The notes under the pieces: generated by a model
What the model saw: the letters and a program-made list of their open reading frames with translations, nothing else
Database searches by the model: none
What the model was told of the DNA's origin: nothing
Position numbers and translations under genes: made by a program
Shown: positions 39,261 through 52,400 of the stretch, one piece after another
Layout: each line of letters opens with the position of its first letter
Numbering within the stretch: position 1 is the first letter of the stretch
Assembly (NCBI RefSeq): GCF_020184175.1
Contig: NC_065533.1
Location: 51,312,351-51,376,350 of the forward strand
DNA from: Aphis gossypii
Taxonomy: Eukaryota; Arthropoda; Insecta; Hemiptera; Aphididae
Reading direction: 5' to 3'
Length of the DNA stretch: 64,000 nucleotides

Positions 39261-39758
39261 TGTAACAATTATTGGCAATTGTCGTTTATCGACATCGTAC
39301 ATTACTCCTTAGGTAAGATACGACTAATGTGCTGAGCGTGTAGAATGGTGAACGGGGCCGACTGTTGATTTAAGGTTTTCCGACTCGCATCGTCTTATAT
39401 AATAATGACCGATGCCGGCTCGGAGATAGTGCTGTGCACTACGACAGTGAAGAAGACTCCACGACACGATCCGCACGGTCAAGTTAGTCACAGCACATCC
39501 AAATCGGTAACCCTCATATTCTTTTTACATTACCTATTGGATATTGATATTATACACTATCTGTCTTATTCAGTTACATCAATACATTATATCCATATAT
39601 TTGTGTACTAGACTTAAATAAGATAAGTGATAACCTTCATCTCTATCGTTAATATTACTGCACACCGAGGTCGAGTCCTTGAGATCTCGTTAATGTAAAC
39701 ATAACTTAGCCATAGTGGCTCGGCCAACGGTAGCGACCGCTGAAGAGGGGACGTTACA
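39261..39758. mobile_element. Probable solo LTR
   Basis: The 498-bp segment begins TGTAAC and ends GTTACA, the TG...CA structure of an LTR. It is clearly richer in G+C than its flanks. It contains a TATATAA box at about 39395, 30-60 bp upstream of ordinary transcribed-looking sequence. The flanking bases ATAC and GTAC agree at three of four positions, consistent with a decayed 4-bp duplication. Counting these, the outermost 9 bases TACTGTAAC and GTTACAGTA are perfect inverted copies. No internal region or second LTR is present nearby. A 68-codon frame starting at 39405 lies wholly or partly inside and is not taken as a gene. Confidence 0.6.
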
Positions 39759-40589
39759 GTACAAAACCATAATAATATTTTTTCGATTAGGTATTAAAAA
39801 TGTGACGTAGGGGCAAAGTTACTCGTTGCATATTTTTTTTTTATTATTTATCACACCAATCTTGAGAGTATTGATATATTTGGCCGGTAAAAGATGAAAA
39901 TCTTTATATAAAATATGTCAGACATGCTATAATAAATTTAGGTTAGGTTAAGGAATTCTGTATAGGCAAATTAATATACATACTAGCACTAATGGCTGAT
40001 CATAATGAGCGGATAAGTTGATAACAGTCGACTGTTTCAAGTTTTTACGATTAAATACTTTTTTAATTATAATAAAAAAAACCTAAAATATTTTGATGTG
40101 AAATCATTATTTTATGCATAAATAGGTATCCAATTTTTATACGTACGGATGTTAAATTTCTAGTTTATTTGGCAAATTATGAAACAGAAAAGATATATAA
40201 CTTTACTTATGTTTTAAATTTCGTTATTGATTATCCTTTGATAAAAAAAAAACATATCATTCTACAACTATTAAAATAATATTTAGGCTACTAAAATGAA
40301 ATTGTTGATGTGTTTAAGTTATAATTAAATTGTATATACAGTACAGTACTACAATGACTAACAAGAATTTTTATAAATCGTGTAGAAGTCTTCGTTTCTA
40401 AAGCTAGACAAACATATAATCAATATATTCAAATAATTATTTTGATAAACTATATTATATGCCAATAACTATGAAAAACAATAATAGATGTATTAACTGT
40501 ATTATATGTTAATTATTTGTAAAATAAACATCCAAAAGTTACAATATTTATGTTGACAAAAAAAAAGTATCTTTATATACTAAACTATT

Positions 40590-40995
40590 GGTTGGCATCT
40601 TTTCATATCAGTGACCTCTCAGGGCTTCACAATAACCATACAATTAGCTTGTGTTAAATCCTTACAGGATGTATCGGAGGATTGGAGTACATTCAAGCAA
40701 TTCGTTACATACTTTTTTCCAGCTCACGGCACGACATCCACATTTTGAGAGATTTCGTAGCTAAGTCCAACAGCTCTGACCCCGTCGGAATCAGATACAT
40801 CATTAATTTTGTTTTCGTGTATCTGTTTTCCTTCGAAGTAAGGAGCTAGTTGGTTCGGGTTTTGATTTTGATTTTTCCTGATTCCGACCTTTTGTGCCTA
40901 TTGTTACTTCCATCAATATCATTATATATCTAACAAACGGTAAACCCTTTAATTGTATAGTGACAGCCGTTGCAACCAACAATGTCTACATTTCA
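40590..40995 (-). pseudogene. Decayed coding fragment, possible ZZ zinc finger
   Basis: This 400-bp patch is less AT-rich than its surroundings. Read on the minus strand from about 40990 it gives VGCNGCHYTIKGFTVC, a stop, then IYNDIDGSNN. The pattern recalls a ZZ-type zinc finger (CxxC...GFxxxC...C.DxDLC) with several cysteines lost. After a frame change a protein-like stretch follows down to about 40720, then two in-frame TGA codons with protein-like sequence between and after them. The stops and shifts indicate a pseudogene. On the opposite strand 40668-40836 is also open between plausible splice sites, so the coding strand is not certain. The parent gene is not identified. Confidence 0.3.
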
Positions 40996-43327
40996 GCTGT
41001 AAATAAATTATGTGTACAAATTATCATTTCATTTTATCATTAGTTTGGCAAACTGAGAAAAAGAAAACGCATTTATTGTATTTTATATTTTGTAATTGAA
41101 TATAATCGATTGTCTCTCGATAAAAATTACTATTATATAACTATTAAAAATCAACTGATATTTTTCCAATAATCACTTAATATAAACTATTTTACAGAGT
41201 AATTTTAATAGTAATAGCTACTATAAGTTTTAATGTATTACTGCTACAGCTGAGAAGTATACTGCAAAGTTTTCATAGTTTTACTTGTGAATTTTAATAG
41301 TTTCTCTTAAGTCTTAATCTCATATAAAATATTTTAACTAGAGCGAATTATATATTTATTTTTTAAGGGGGACTTCGCTTTTTATCCCTAAATAACCTTA
41401 AAGATAGGATATTAACAAGATTTTAAATACAAAATTCATTATCAAAAATATATATCACTAGTTATACGTAAGATATTATATAACATTTGTTTCTTCACTT
41501 AAACAAAATATAATACTTATTAATTATAATTAGACATCGGAATTATGTATATGCACTAAAAATATGGTAAATATGATATAAATATGTAAAAAAATAATGT
41601 TTTTAAACATGTACCAATATGTACCTACAAATAATTATAAAATATGCTTCAAAATGTATCATAAATTTGCAATATTAAAAAAAAATATATTAATTTTGTT
41701 TTAATCATGTTCCTATTACAATTGAAACAAAATAAAATAAATTATGTACTTTTCAACATCAAAAAATATTAATTACCAAACAAAATATTTTATCTCAGAG
41801 ACTCGGAGAGTAGTTCAAATTCACAGAATAGCCAACTAACAAATACTTAAATGTATAACATTTTGAGAAATTAGTTTTTAATAATTTCACTAATTACAAT
41901 TTGAATTTTTTTCATGAATATAGGTAATAATTAAAAGTTCCTATTTCAGGAATAAAGAGATGAAATTATTTGATTATTTACTAAAATCGTACAAAATATG
42001 ACTATACATACAATATGCACTAATGAAAAATATGTTTCAACCCTCCAAGTATGCAATTATACTCAAAATAAAATTTCATTTATGGAATCAGTACAATTTG
42101 AAATGTAGACATTTTTAATCCTCGATATAATGCATACTACATACACTCAGTAAGAACATGAAAACGCATACAATTCCGGTCTCTAGACTTACTATTAACT
42201 AGTATTTAATTTATTTAATTTGTAATTAAGGTTAGGTTAATCAAATCTCAATATTTGTACATAATTCATAATGTTTAAATTACAGGCTTTCGGCAATTTA
42301 AAAGCTATATGTTTTATAACTGTAATACCCACAATAAATTGTACATCATTATAATATGTATAGTGAATGTATAGATAGTTTAGATTTAGAATGTCTCGAG
42401 TTTATTTTTTCAGAATTAACACTAAATATATGAACATTAATTACGAATATTATTGGTTTAAAAATAGTCGTCAAAATATTTGAATGCTTATTACTACCAA
42501 TACGTGATTTTCTACATTTTGATTATAAAAACAGTAAATATACAACTAGGATCAAGCAAAACACATATGACTATGAATCAAAAATAAATTAAAGTTTTGA
42601 GTTCCATTTTAATTTACAAAACACTGGAACATATTATTATTATGACTTTTTGGTGCCATCTAAAGCATGGATTTATTAAAATAAAGGAAACTAAAACAAC
42701 AAAATATATGAGTAAAACAAAAGTATAATTTCGATACATAAGCGACAGTCAATTTAAGCAATATAATTTATACAATAGGTACTACTAGTATTTCTACATA
42801 AATTACTTGAATTACCAAGCCAAATATTAATGGCAAAACTTCAATACATTTATCATTAAACTTATCTACTTGGTACAATTTAAGTTTAAGATAATCAGTT
42901 GAAAGTTGAAACTGATGGTGAAGGTAACTTACTATTATAGTGAAGTATAAGGTAACGTTGTTGTGACTGTCACATTTGTTGGATGATTGACTGATAAAAA
43001 TAAATTGTATAATACAAGTTCTTATTTTTGAAATGTATAAAATATAATTTTAAGGATAATTAATATATATAAATGTATAAAAATGTATATAATTTCCTTA
43101 ATAACGCCTTTTATAACTTTTTGCATTTAAATTAATTTACATAGGTACTTACACAATATTAAATTTGTGTAAATGTACGATACATTTATACAATAATATA
43201 TATTATAACCTATAGTATTTTTAAGAGAACATTTTGAGAACAAAAAAAAAAAAAATAAAAATAAAAAAATACAATAACCTACTATTATACAAAATATTGT
43301 TATAAATATTATACACACATTTTTCTA
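40996..43327. other. Noncoding DNA 3' of the transporter gene
   Basis: AT-rich sequence that includes the 3' UTR of the minus-strand transporter. The nearest AATAAA on that strand that I can find is at 42672-42677, about 650 bases past the stop. No AATAAA lies within the first 300 bases. The real cleavage site is undetermined. Confidence 0.45.
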
Positions 43328-43496
43328 TTAACTATAAGTATTTTCTTCGGAGTGTATATAGTACACATAATATGGACGAATTAAGGATTGCAAGTCGATT
43401 AATTCAGCAAGAGCTGTTAACATAGCCAACGTACCACTTGTAAGTCCAACAAAAATAACCATATACATGTACAATTTAGATTTCCACGATAATCTC
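43328..43496 (-). CDS. Transporter exon 8 (TM11, stop)
   Basis: 169 nt following an acceptor with a run of T. It encodes the last membrane segment (IFVGLTSGTLAMLTAL) and a short tail, and stops with TAA at 43330-43328. Confidence 0.9.
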
Positions 43497-46400
43497 CTGA
43501 AAAAAAAATAATGACAATAAATAGAAATCATTAATAATAGTTGTTCATAAAATGTTTCCACTGGAACTAAATACAAATAAAATAATAATTTTCTTAAATT
43601 TTTTATACGTGTTTGAAATTCTATTATTTTTTATTCAATTCTTTAAATTTTTTATTTTTATATAAGGTTCTTTTGAAGTATTCGTAATTACAAAAAAATT
43701 CAAATTATTTTGTAATTATTCTTGAGATTTTTAATTTTAATAGATTAGATTTGAAGTTCATAACAACGTTCTTCGTAAGTTATTCTTAAAAGTTTTTTAT
43801 AAATACCTGAAGTACATTGTTTCATTTTTTAAGTTTTAATTTTAACGAAATCGAATATTTTAAAAAAAATAAAGATTTTTAGTTACTATATTGTCTTAAT
43901 GTGTAATGTTAATCGTATGATCTTCTATTCCTCCTAGTCTTATTATTTTTTTTTTTTATTATCTATAAAAATAGGTATTTAGATAATTTTTTTTTGGATA
44001 TTTACATTATGAGTTGATGCACCTATATTTACACCATTTATCTATTTGTTAATATTGACTTATACCTATTATTAACTTACCTACATTATTCAGTGTATTT
44101 TTATTTCACGAGTTTAAAAATGTCTAAAATATCAAATGATAGCCTTATAAGTCAATACTATTATAGTCTATAACCGATCGAATTAAAATAAATAAATATA
44201 TTTTATACTGATGTAGTTATTTCATTTTATAAGCGATGAAACGAAAGTAAATGTGGATATATTATGATTTATTTTCTCATAACACTAAAAAAATACAATT
44301 TCCATTAATCGTAAATAAATTCCTCACACGAGTCACATGTCTACTTAGAAATTAGAATGATACTTCAGTTTAAATTTACAATCGTTTAAAAACTGTAGAC
44401 AATATAAGATTGAAGAATTATGTTAATTTAAAAATAACATAATTATATACCTGTCGGGCCAAGTTGCGCTTTGCATAGAACACAGTCTCAAGTAGAAAAT
44501 TGACGGTAATACAAACGTAGAAAGTATAACTGTCGAACAGCCCATTAGAGCCACCAAGTTGATGAAGTTTGGCATGATCTCCCCCAGAGCTATCATGGCA
44601 AGCAATAGGCTCATGCGAACTACGAACCGTTGGAAACCGAACGCTGAAAACAAAATTGTTATTATAATATGTAATGTTAGTTGGTACAGATTAATTTAAA
44701 CCTAAATGGAGAAAAATAACTGTCATTTCGCAAAACAAAAATTGTTTTTAAAATAAATGTATAGGTTGATCTAATAAAATTAAACTTTTAACTCTAATCA
44801 TTAAAATAATATATATTTGTATCATATTATATCAACTTAAAATACACGAAATTCATAAACATTTAGGTATCTATAAATACTTTAAAATAGTAAAAATAGA
44901 TTTATAGTATATTATATAAATAAATAAAATTTTAAAATAAATCAAAAATATTATTGAATAAAATAGAATAAGATTCAAAATAATATAAAATACATAAAAG
45001 TTAAAGTTTCCGTGAATAATGTGTTTAAATTATAAAAAAATGATTAACATATAGGTATTGTTTAAATAAGTAATTTTGTAAACAATTGAACTTAAAATAT
45101 CAATAAAAAATAATTGACTATCTACATTTTTTAGATTTTATGGATTTAATATGAACTATTTATGAAGAATCTTGTGAAATTGTAAATAGATTGAAAAATT
45201 AATAAAGAACCTGATATTAAATTTTTAATTATAAGACATAAAAATTATTAAAAACAAATATTTTTATGAATTTTTAATTATATAATAATTCATATTTTTT
45301 TTTGATTTTTATGAACTTTGTCAATATTTTTTAAACGCTAACAAATAATAAATATAATATAATAAAACCACCCTAAATTCTTAAAACAAAGCATTTTTTA
45401 ATTAATTGGTCGAGTAGGTACTCATCTACAAAAAAAAACCACTTTATGATCATAAAATTAATATGTTCAAATTATCTTTTTAAGTAATTGTTGTTAGATA
45501 CTAAATACATATCATAAAAAGAATAAAGTTAGTGGAAATTATAAAAACAGTAAGCCATTTTATACCACTTGATTGATGGAGTGGTTTGATTTTAAATAAT
45601 ATACTCTAAATAAATATAGTTTTCAATGATGTTTTTCTGTTTTATTGCGTTAAAATCGCCGAAAGTGAAAAACGATTGAAACGCTCTGGAAGGTGAATAT
45701 TATAATAACAGTAATAACACGCACTAATAATAAATTATAATTTAACTGCTATATAATATGGTGCTTACTGTGTGATGTGTTGAAGAACGATTCTACTTGT
45801 TCAGATACCGGTTTCACTATAATGACGAATCCCAAAATCAAATGTCCTGCCATCAAAATGATTGCCGCGTACGATAGCCACGAATTACCGAGGGACATGA
45901 GGATGTTTGGATTAATTGTATGACCATATACGACGTATCCTCCAACAACGATTGCCCCGAACAGAATGGCCAAAACTGGAACACAGATGGTAATATTGAT
46001 GAATCAGTTATATTTTTTTGCAACAAATAACAATACATATTATAAATGGGTATGTCAAACCCTTCTTCTGCAGCAATTGCAAATTATAAGAGCCATATTA
46101 TATACAAGAAGAGGAAATACCAAATACGGTCTTTTTACAATACCTAATTAATATTTTTGCATATTTTATTGTTCCGATGTTTATCTCCATAAAGTAATAT
46201 TTATAAACCTATGAATTTATTTAAATGTTTTGACGATACACGATCTACCTACGTCTTATAACTGCTGCTCAACATCGAGGGATTGCTGACAAATAATACG
46301 CAGACGAATCGTGCATGTTTACGATTTATACTAAATAGTGAGTACAAATTATTTTTAGTGTATATTTTTTTTCGACATTAAATTGATTCAAAACTTTGGC

Positions 46401-49400
46401 TGCCTCAAAATTGTCAGGGCACTATCAGTTATCGTATCAACTTTTATGATTTTTCTGTAAACTGATCTATTATTACGACTTTTAAATAGATGTTCAACAT
46501 TTAACAGTTTATTAGATATATTTTTTTAAGACAATATTGTAATCTACAAGACAAAATAATACAAGTATGATTACTCAATAAAATTTAAAGTACAAATTAT
46601 TTAAAAGCGAACAAGTGAACAAATCAATTCCCTGTAACGTGTATTTTCACCTCAAAAATTTGGTATTTAACACGAAAAGAAAAATGCTGTAAATTTTACA
46701 TAGAATATTGACCATAATATATCTTTTCAAATCGCGAGTTTTGACTCTAAATATTATACTTAGAAAACGGATATTTGTAAATATTAAATAAATATCTACC
46801 TAACTTAGGTATAAGTACTTACCTATATATATATGTATATTATATTTTATGCATTAAATTTTATTGAGCATGCCTATTTATATAAATTTATTTTGAAAAT
46901 TAAAAAGATTGTCTTGAAACAAAAGTGCATGGAGTCTCAATAATAGAAAATCGTATATATAGTAATGATAACCAATATGCATAATTGCTAGATCTTTCCC
47001 AATGAATCCACTCACGATCTATCCGAAATCACTTGCTAGTACTCATAACTTAAGCCAATGACACGCATTGTTCAATCAAAAATACGATAACATTTAATAA
47101 TTTTAAGTACGTTTACTTACTGATAAATGAGGTTACCACGCTCCGCGAAAACTCGTCTCGTTTAAACATAGTGTGTGTTCGTACCACCGGGAATGATGAC
47201 GCTCCACTATAAGCGAACAAGATTGCTCCAAAAGATAAGAAAAATTGGTTCGCTGACAATACAATATTTTGCGTTTCGACGGTAGTTGTGCCTTCTTTTA
47301 TTCGTTCATCCAACAGAATTTGCATTAGGACAAAGTAACAGGACGTCATTGTCGTAAGCAACGCACCAACGGCTATTATACTGTTTGTGAAAAAAACAAA
47401 TTTAATAATTTTAATTTATTTGTAATTTAATATTCTTCGTACAGTTAATATACTATATAAAAGTCCTTTATAATTATGTGACTAATATCACCTGTAGGTC
47501 CTCAATTAAAGGTGGGCTGGGCAAGTTAATGACAAAAATAAAATTGAGTTATGCCAACGTTGATATAACATTATTTCATTATTATAAAAATGTAGATACC
47601 TACCAATAATCCTTTGGTGATTCCAAAAACATAAGTGAACTGAGGGCTACTGAAAATACAAATAGCCACGTCGAAAAGCTAACTTCCGGATGTGTATCAG
47701 AAAACAACTTCTGTGCAGTTTGGGCGATTAGCATTAAATATACAGTTGCGGATCCGAACAGTGTTATATGTACACATGCTTTCGTAAAATAACTGAAAAT
47801 CACACTAATAAGTTAAATAATACATGGATATGGTGTCTTCGAGTTTCTAAAACATTTTATGGTAATAATATTGTCATCTTATTTATTAGAGTGCAGCAAA
47901 TAGCAATATAATATCGCAGAGTTATTTAAATGATTCTGCAACGAGAGCGACGACCTTCGCGCATTCAATTTTTTATACAATCCAGAGTAATTTAATATTG
48001 TTAAGTATAATATTTATAACAATAGCAGTATAAATAAAAAAATATACTTAGTAATATAATATGTATAGGCTGATAGACCGTCTTCGTTGAAAATCGTTAT
48101 ACGTAGGTATGTAATTATTGATCATTGAATTCCATTTTAATACACACGTTACACACCGACTTACTCATCAATGGCGAAGTACACTCGACAAGGTTAGGTT
48201 TTAGGAGGTACACTCAGCACCTGCTACTATACAGCAAAGCGGTTACCAGCTATACTTTCCACATTTAATTTTAATTTTATTGTATACACATAAGTCATCG
48301 CTCATCTGTATACACTGCAGCTGATACAGCAATGACCATATTATTACAATAAATTATATGTTGTGAATAGGTAATATAAAATATAAATACCTAGTCCGTC
48401 TTCCGACTGCATGCAACGCAATCGTAGGATACGGGTCAGGTACGGGATAAATTCGATATTGGGGGTATCTCTCCTCGAGTATCAGCCAACAGGTCCCGAG
48501 ACAAGAAGCGCTGTAAGCTGTTGCAATTCCAAATGTGATCAACAAGACGAATCCCATCCATCCTGAGAACAGTGATCACAGATTAAAACAATCCATCGAG
48601 TTACAACAGATATATCTACTAAATATGGGTACTAATAGGTTGGCTTGACCTAATGGAGGTACTTGGCATGCAGTGAACTATTTCTATACGATAATCAATT
48701 ACATTATTTGTAAATACGTATAGATAATTTTTATTTTTTAGAATATTAATATTACATGTTTTTTTTAACGACTATATTAATTTGTATTAGAAATAATATT
48801 GTAATTGATTGATAACTACTACATTATAATAGGAATAGAAATTCAATTTATAATAAGTACTTTACACATTATAGGTTTAGTTGCTTTCTCGATTTCTTAT
48901 CGATGGATATACATCGATATACGTACAGTTAAATTTAACTATAATTGCATGAAAAAGAAAAGTAGGTCAGCGCATTTCGGTGGTGGATGTTTGTCCATCG
49001 TACCTTCGGTCTTCGGACAGGATAAGTGTAATTTTACTGTAGGTATTCGATTTGAATGCAATGATTGCATTCGATAAAAAACGATTCTGAGCGGACGAGG
49101 GGGTCTTTTTTATTTAATTTTATTTGTTTCTATGGTGATAAACAAAGCCGTAATTAGTCGTCGGTAATTATTTAATATCACAAAATCGTGATACCGTACG
49201 TTTTTTCTCCTTTAACCTCTTTTATTTTGAGTACCGTTTCGAAAATTCAAAAATGACTTCTCTAAAGTACCAGCTCAAGAACATTACTTTTCAGAAAATA
49301 TGCTACACTTATACTTTTGAGCAAGTTTAGGGGGAGAAAAAGTGTTTACATAATAAAAAAGAAATAAACATCATTGTAAAAACAATACATTCCTCGCTCC

Positions 49401-52400
49401 GCTCAGAATCTAAAAAAGTAATAAAAATATATAACATAATAATATTAGCTATTAGTATATATATTAAACAAGTTTCGAAATGTACAAACATATTTAAAAA
49501 AATATATACTTATCAAATAATACTGCAAGCAAAAAATAAAATATAATGTGATATAAAGACATAATATAGTATTATATTATGCTGTAAAAATATGATCAAC
49601 ATAGATTTCAGAAAACTATTAATAGGCTTGACGAAAAAACGATGCATTTTTCACAGCAAAACTTAGATAAAGCTAAATGTACGTAGTATTACTTTCAAAC
49701 TATCCTTCTAAATAATTTTATATGTTCACACGAAAAATGATGTGATAAATAGAAATCGTAAATAATGTTTTATCATCATAGATTCATAGACTTACCTAGG
49801 TTAACCACTGCCCATGGAGCGGCGAGCATTCCGATTCCGGCCATCTCACCCGCAATAAAGACGACCGCAATACCGGTCCTAAATCCATTAGCAGAGTCAT
49901 CAGTATATGTTATCATTCCCTGTAAAATTAATAAAATTAAGAATTGTCACTGTTATGTAATTAATTCGTGCACGTAGGTTGCGTAAGTTAAAATGTTGAT
50001 TAGAGGTGTCATTACAGTTTTTTTTGGGCGAGTGAGCTTTTAGGAAAATCAATTTTTACATTTCCCAGGGCCGGTTTAATACGTCATATTTAATAAAGTA
50101 CATGTATAAATAAATGCATGTACGTAAATTATAATCTCCTTCCCTTTCATAATCCTAATATTAATTTGAATTATTATTCATATCGGTTAATGTAATTTTC
50201 AAATTGCTATCAATTCAAAAAATTAAAAGTCTATAAAGACAACAATCTATGATCAATACATCAGCTTGTAAGCTACTATCAATGATTGATGACATATTAT
50301 TACAATATATCTATTATATAGTTAATAAATATTATATGTGAATGCATAATTTATAAGTTAAGTTATTGTATTTAAGTATTTTTTTTTTTTTAATTAATGA
50401 AGAGCAAACGATGTAAAAAAGAATGATTGAGTATATAACACATATGAATAATGAATAACCCCTAATGTTTTAATTAATGCATGGACAATGTCTATAATTA
50501 GGGATACATAAATTATCATAATTATTATTGTATCGTTTAAAAAATATTGTAATATAACTGGAAAGCCAATACTTTTATCGTATTTTATACCTAATATTGA
50601 CAAATTTAACCAATTAATTAGACTTCAAACGCTTAGAAAAAAAATGGTTTTAAATATTTTTACATCGCTATAACCTATATAAGTATAACTTAGGATAGAC
50701 CCTGCATTATATTTTTAAATTTTTAAGCAAGCATAACAAATTTGAATTGTCAATAAATAAATAGCTTGACATCAGTTTAAATATTTTGAAAATATCATTC
50801 TATACAGAAAAAGATAACTTATTCAGTAATTGAATGTGAAAAATATAACCATTAATATATATTTTTTAAATGTATGACAATAGCAAAAACACAAAAAACG
50901 TTAAAAGATTATAAATTGTATTATATTTCACATAAAAACTAAAATGAAAAAATATATAATCAAATATTATTGTATTATACAGACTCTATCTTATATTGTT
51001 GTACATGTGATTTTTAATGATTAAGGAATTTTGAAATATCGTAATAGACGTGTTTCTCTATTTTTAACTGGCAATTTATACTTTTTTTTTTATCACAATT
51101 TCAAATATTTTAAGCAGAGTTTTATCTACAGAAAAATCAATTTTATTTTTATAATCGATAACAACTATACTTTTTGATGAAGTCTCGTAAAGATTTTTTC
51201 TGAAATACAATTATTATTTTATCAATTTTCTTTCGTTACTTTTTTAACTACAGTCCTTTAAAGTTTAGTAAATTCATAATAATCAATTTAATTCATAAAA
51301 GTTATTTCATATTTCTCTCTCTCTCTCTCGCACACACACAAACAAATGTGTTAAATTTTGCGATAAATACCTACAAAGTAGTTGCTGAATATAAAATCAA
51401 CAAGTAAGTTCTATTTTTGTATAACCATAGTTAATTAATTAATAACATTACAGTTTTTCTTTTCAATTACTTACTTTTCTTCCAAAAGTATACATTTAAA
51501 TTCTTAATTAGGTAGGTACCTAAAGTAATAAGGTATTTAAATATTTTTATTATAATAGTATTGGAAATCTGTAATTGGCTTAGATTAGAGTTACCTAATA
51601 TAAGTACTTATACATATATATATATATATTGATATCATTATAAAAAAACATTATTTACATAAATAGCCAATATCAATATAGTTACTTGACTTTGTTCTTT
51701 AATTTAAGTTAATTATAGATTTCCAATGTTATTACAATAATAATCGACAATCGTGTACGACTATTATTTAAGCCACCTAATTATGTATAAAATATTTAAA
51801 TTTAAGTTTCTATAAACAGAGGATGTATGGTAAAAAATGTACAAGTACCTATTCAATTATTATGATTATAATTATTACAAAAATTAATAAAAGTAAAAGT
51901 ATAAAAAAACGTACTTCATTTATGATTGTTTTTTGCGGAGTTTTTTGTTTTTTTTTCGTTTTTTATTAGAAATTTAATAATCTGTACAATAAACTTAATT
52001 TATTACAATGTTTTATGTTTGTGTGTTAAAATAAAAATAATGAACTATGTTTTTCAAATATTTTGTTGACATATATTAAAAAATTAAACACATTTTTATG
52101 TGTGGTATCATTAGATTACCAACTTAAGTTAAATGTATATAAAGTAATTAAATTACAAAAAAAGTTGTAACAAAAAAATGATTAAACTTTTATAAATTAA
52201 ATTAATTTCAATTAAAACTATTTTTGAATTTACTTAATTTTAGAGGACTTAAATTAAAAATTTAATAGGTAAACAAAAATTGATATTCGATCATCAACGT
52301 TTTCACAAAAAATTATACAGAATCAATTAAAAAAATTAGTTAATTTTTCTGTTAATATAATTTAAAATTTTTAAAATCTGATAAAAAATATTCAGTTAAA

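Larger units (their letters stand above)
43497..49795 (-). other. Transporter introns 2-7
   Basis: Introns 48563-49795, 47793-48390, 47381-47603, 45976-47120, 44644-45768 and 43497-44450 are AT-rich with GT-AG ends. Apart from the repeat in intron 2, I see no nested gene or RNA. Confidence 0.75.

Noticed and set aside
39405..39611. 68-codon open frame with a reasonable N-terminus and a possible splice donor at about 39508
   Set aside because: It falls within the TG...CA segment interpreted as a solo LTR, and no downstream exon was found. It would be reconsidered if RNA evidence appears.
50045..50100. CAGGGCCGGTTTAATA, resembling a transposon end
   Set aside because: No matching inverted end or target duplication could be found nearby.
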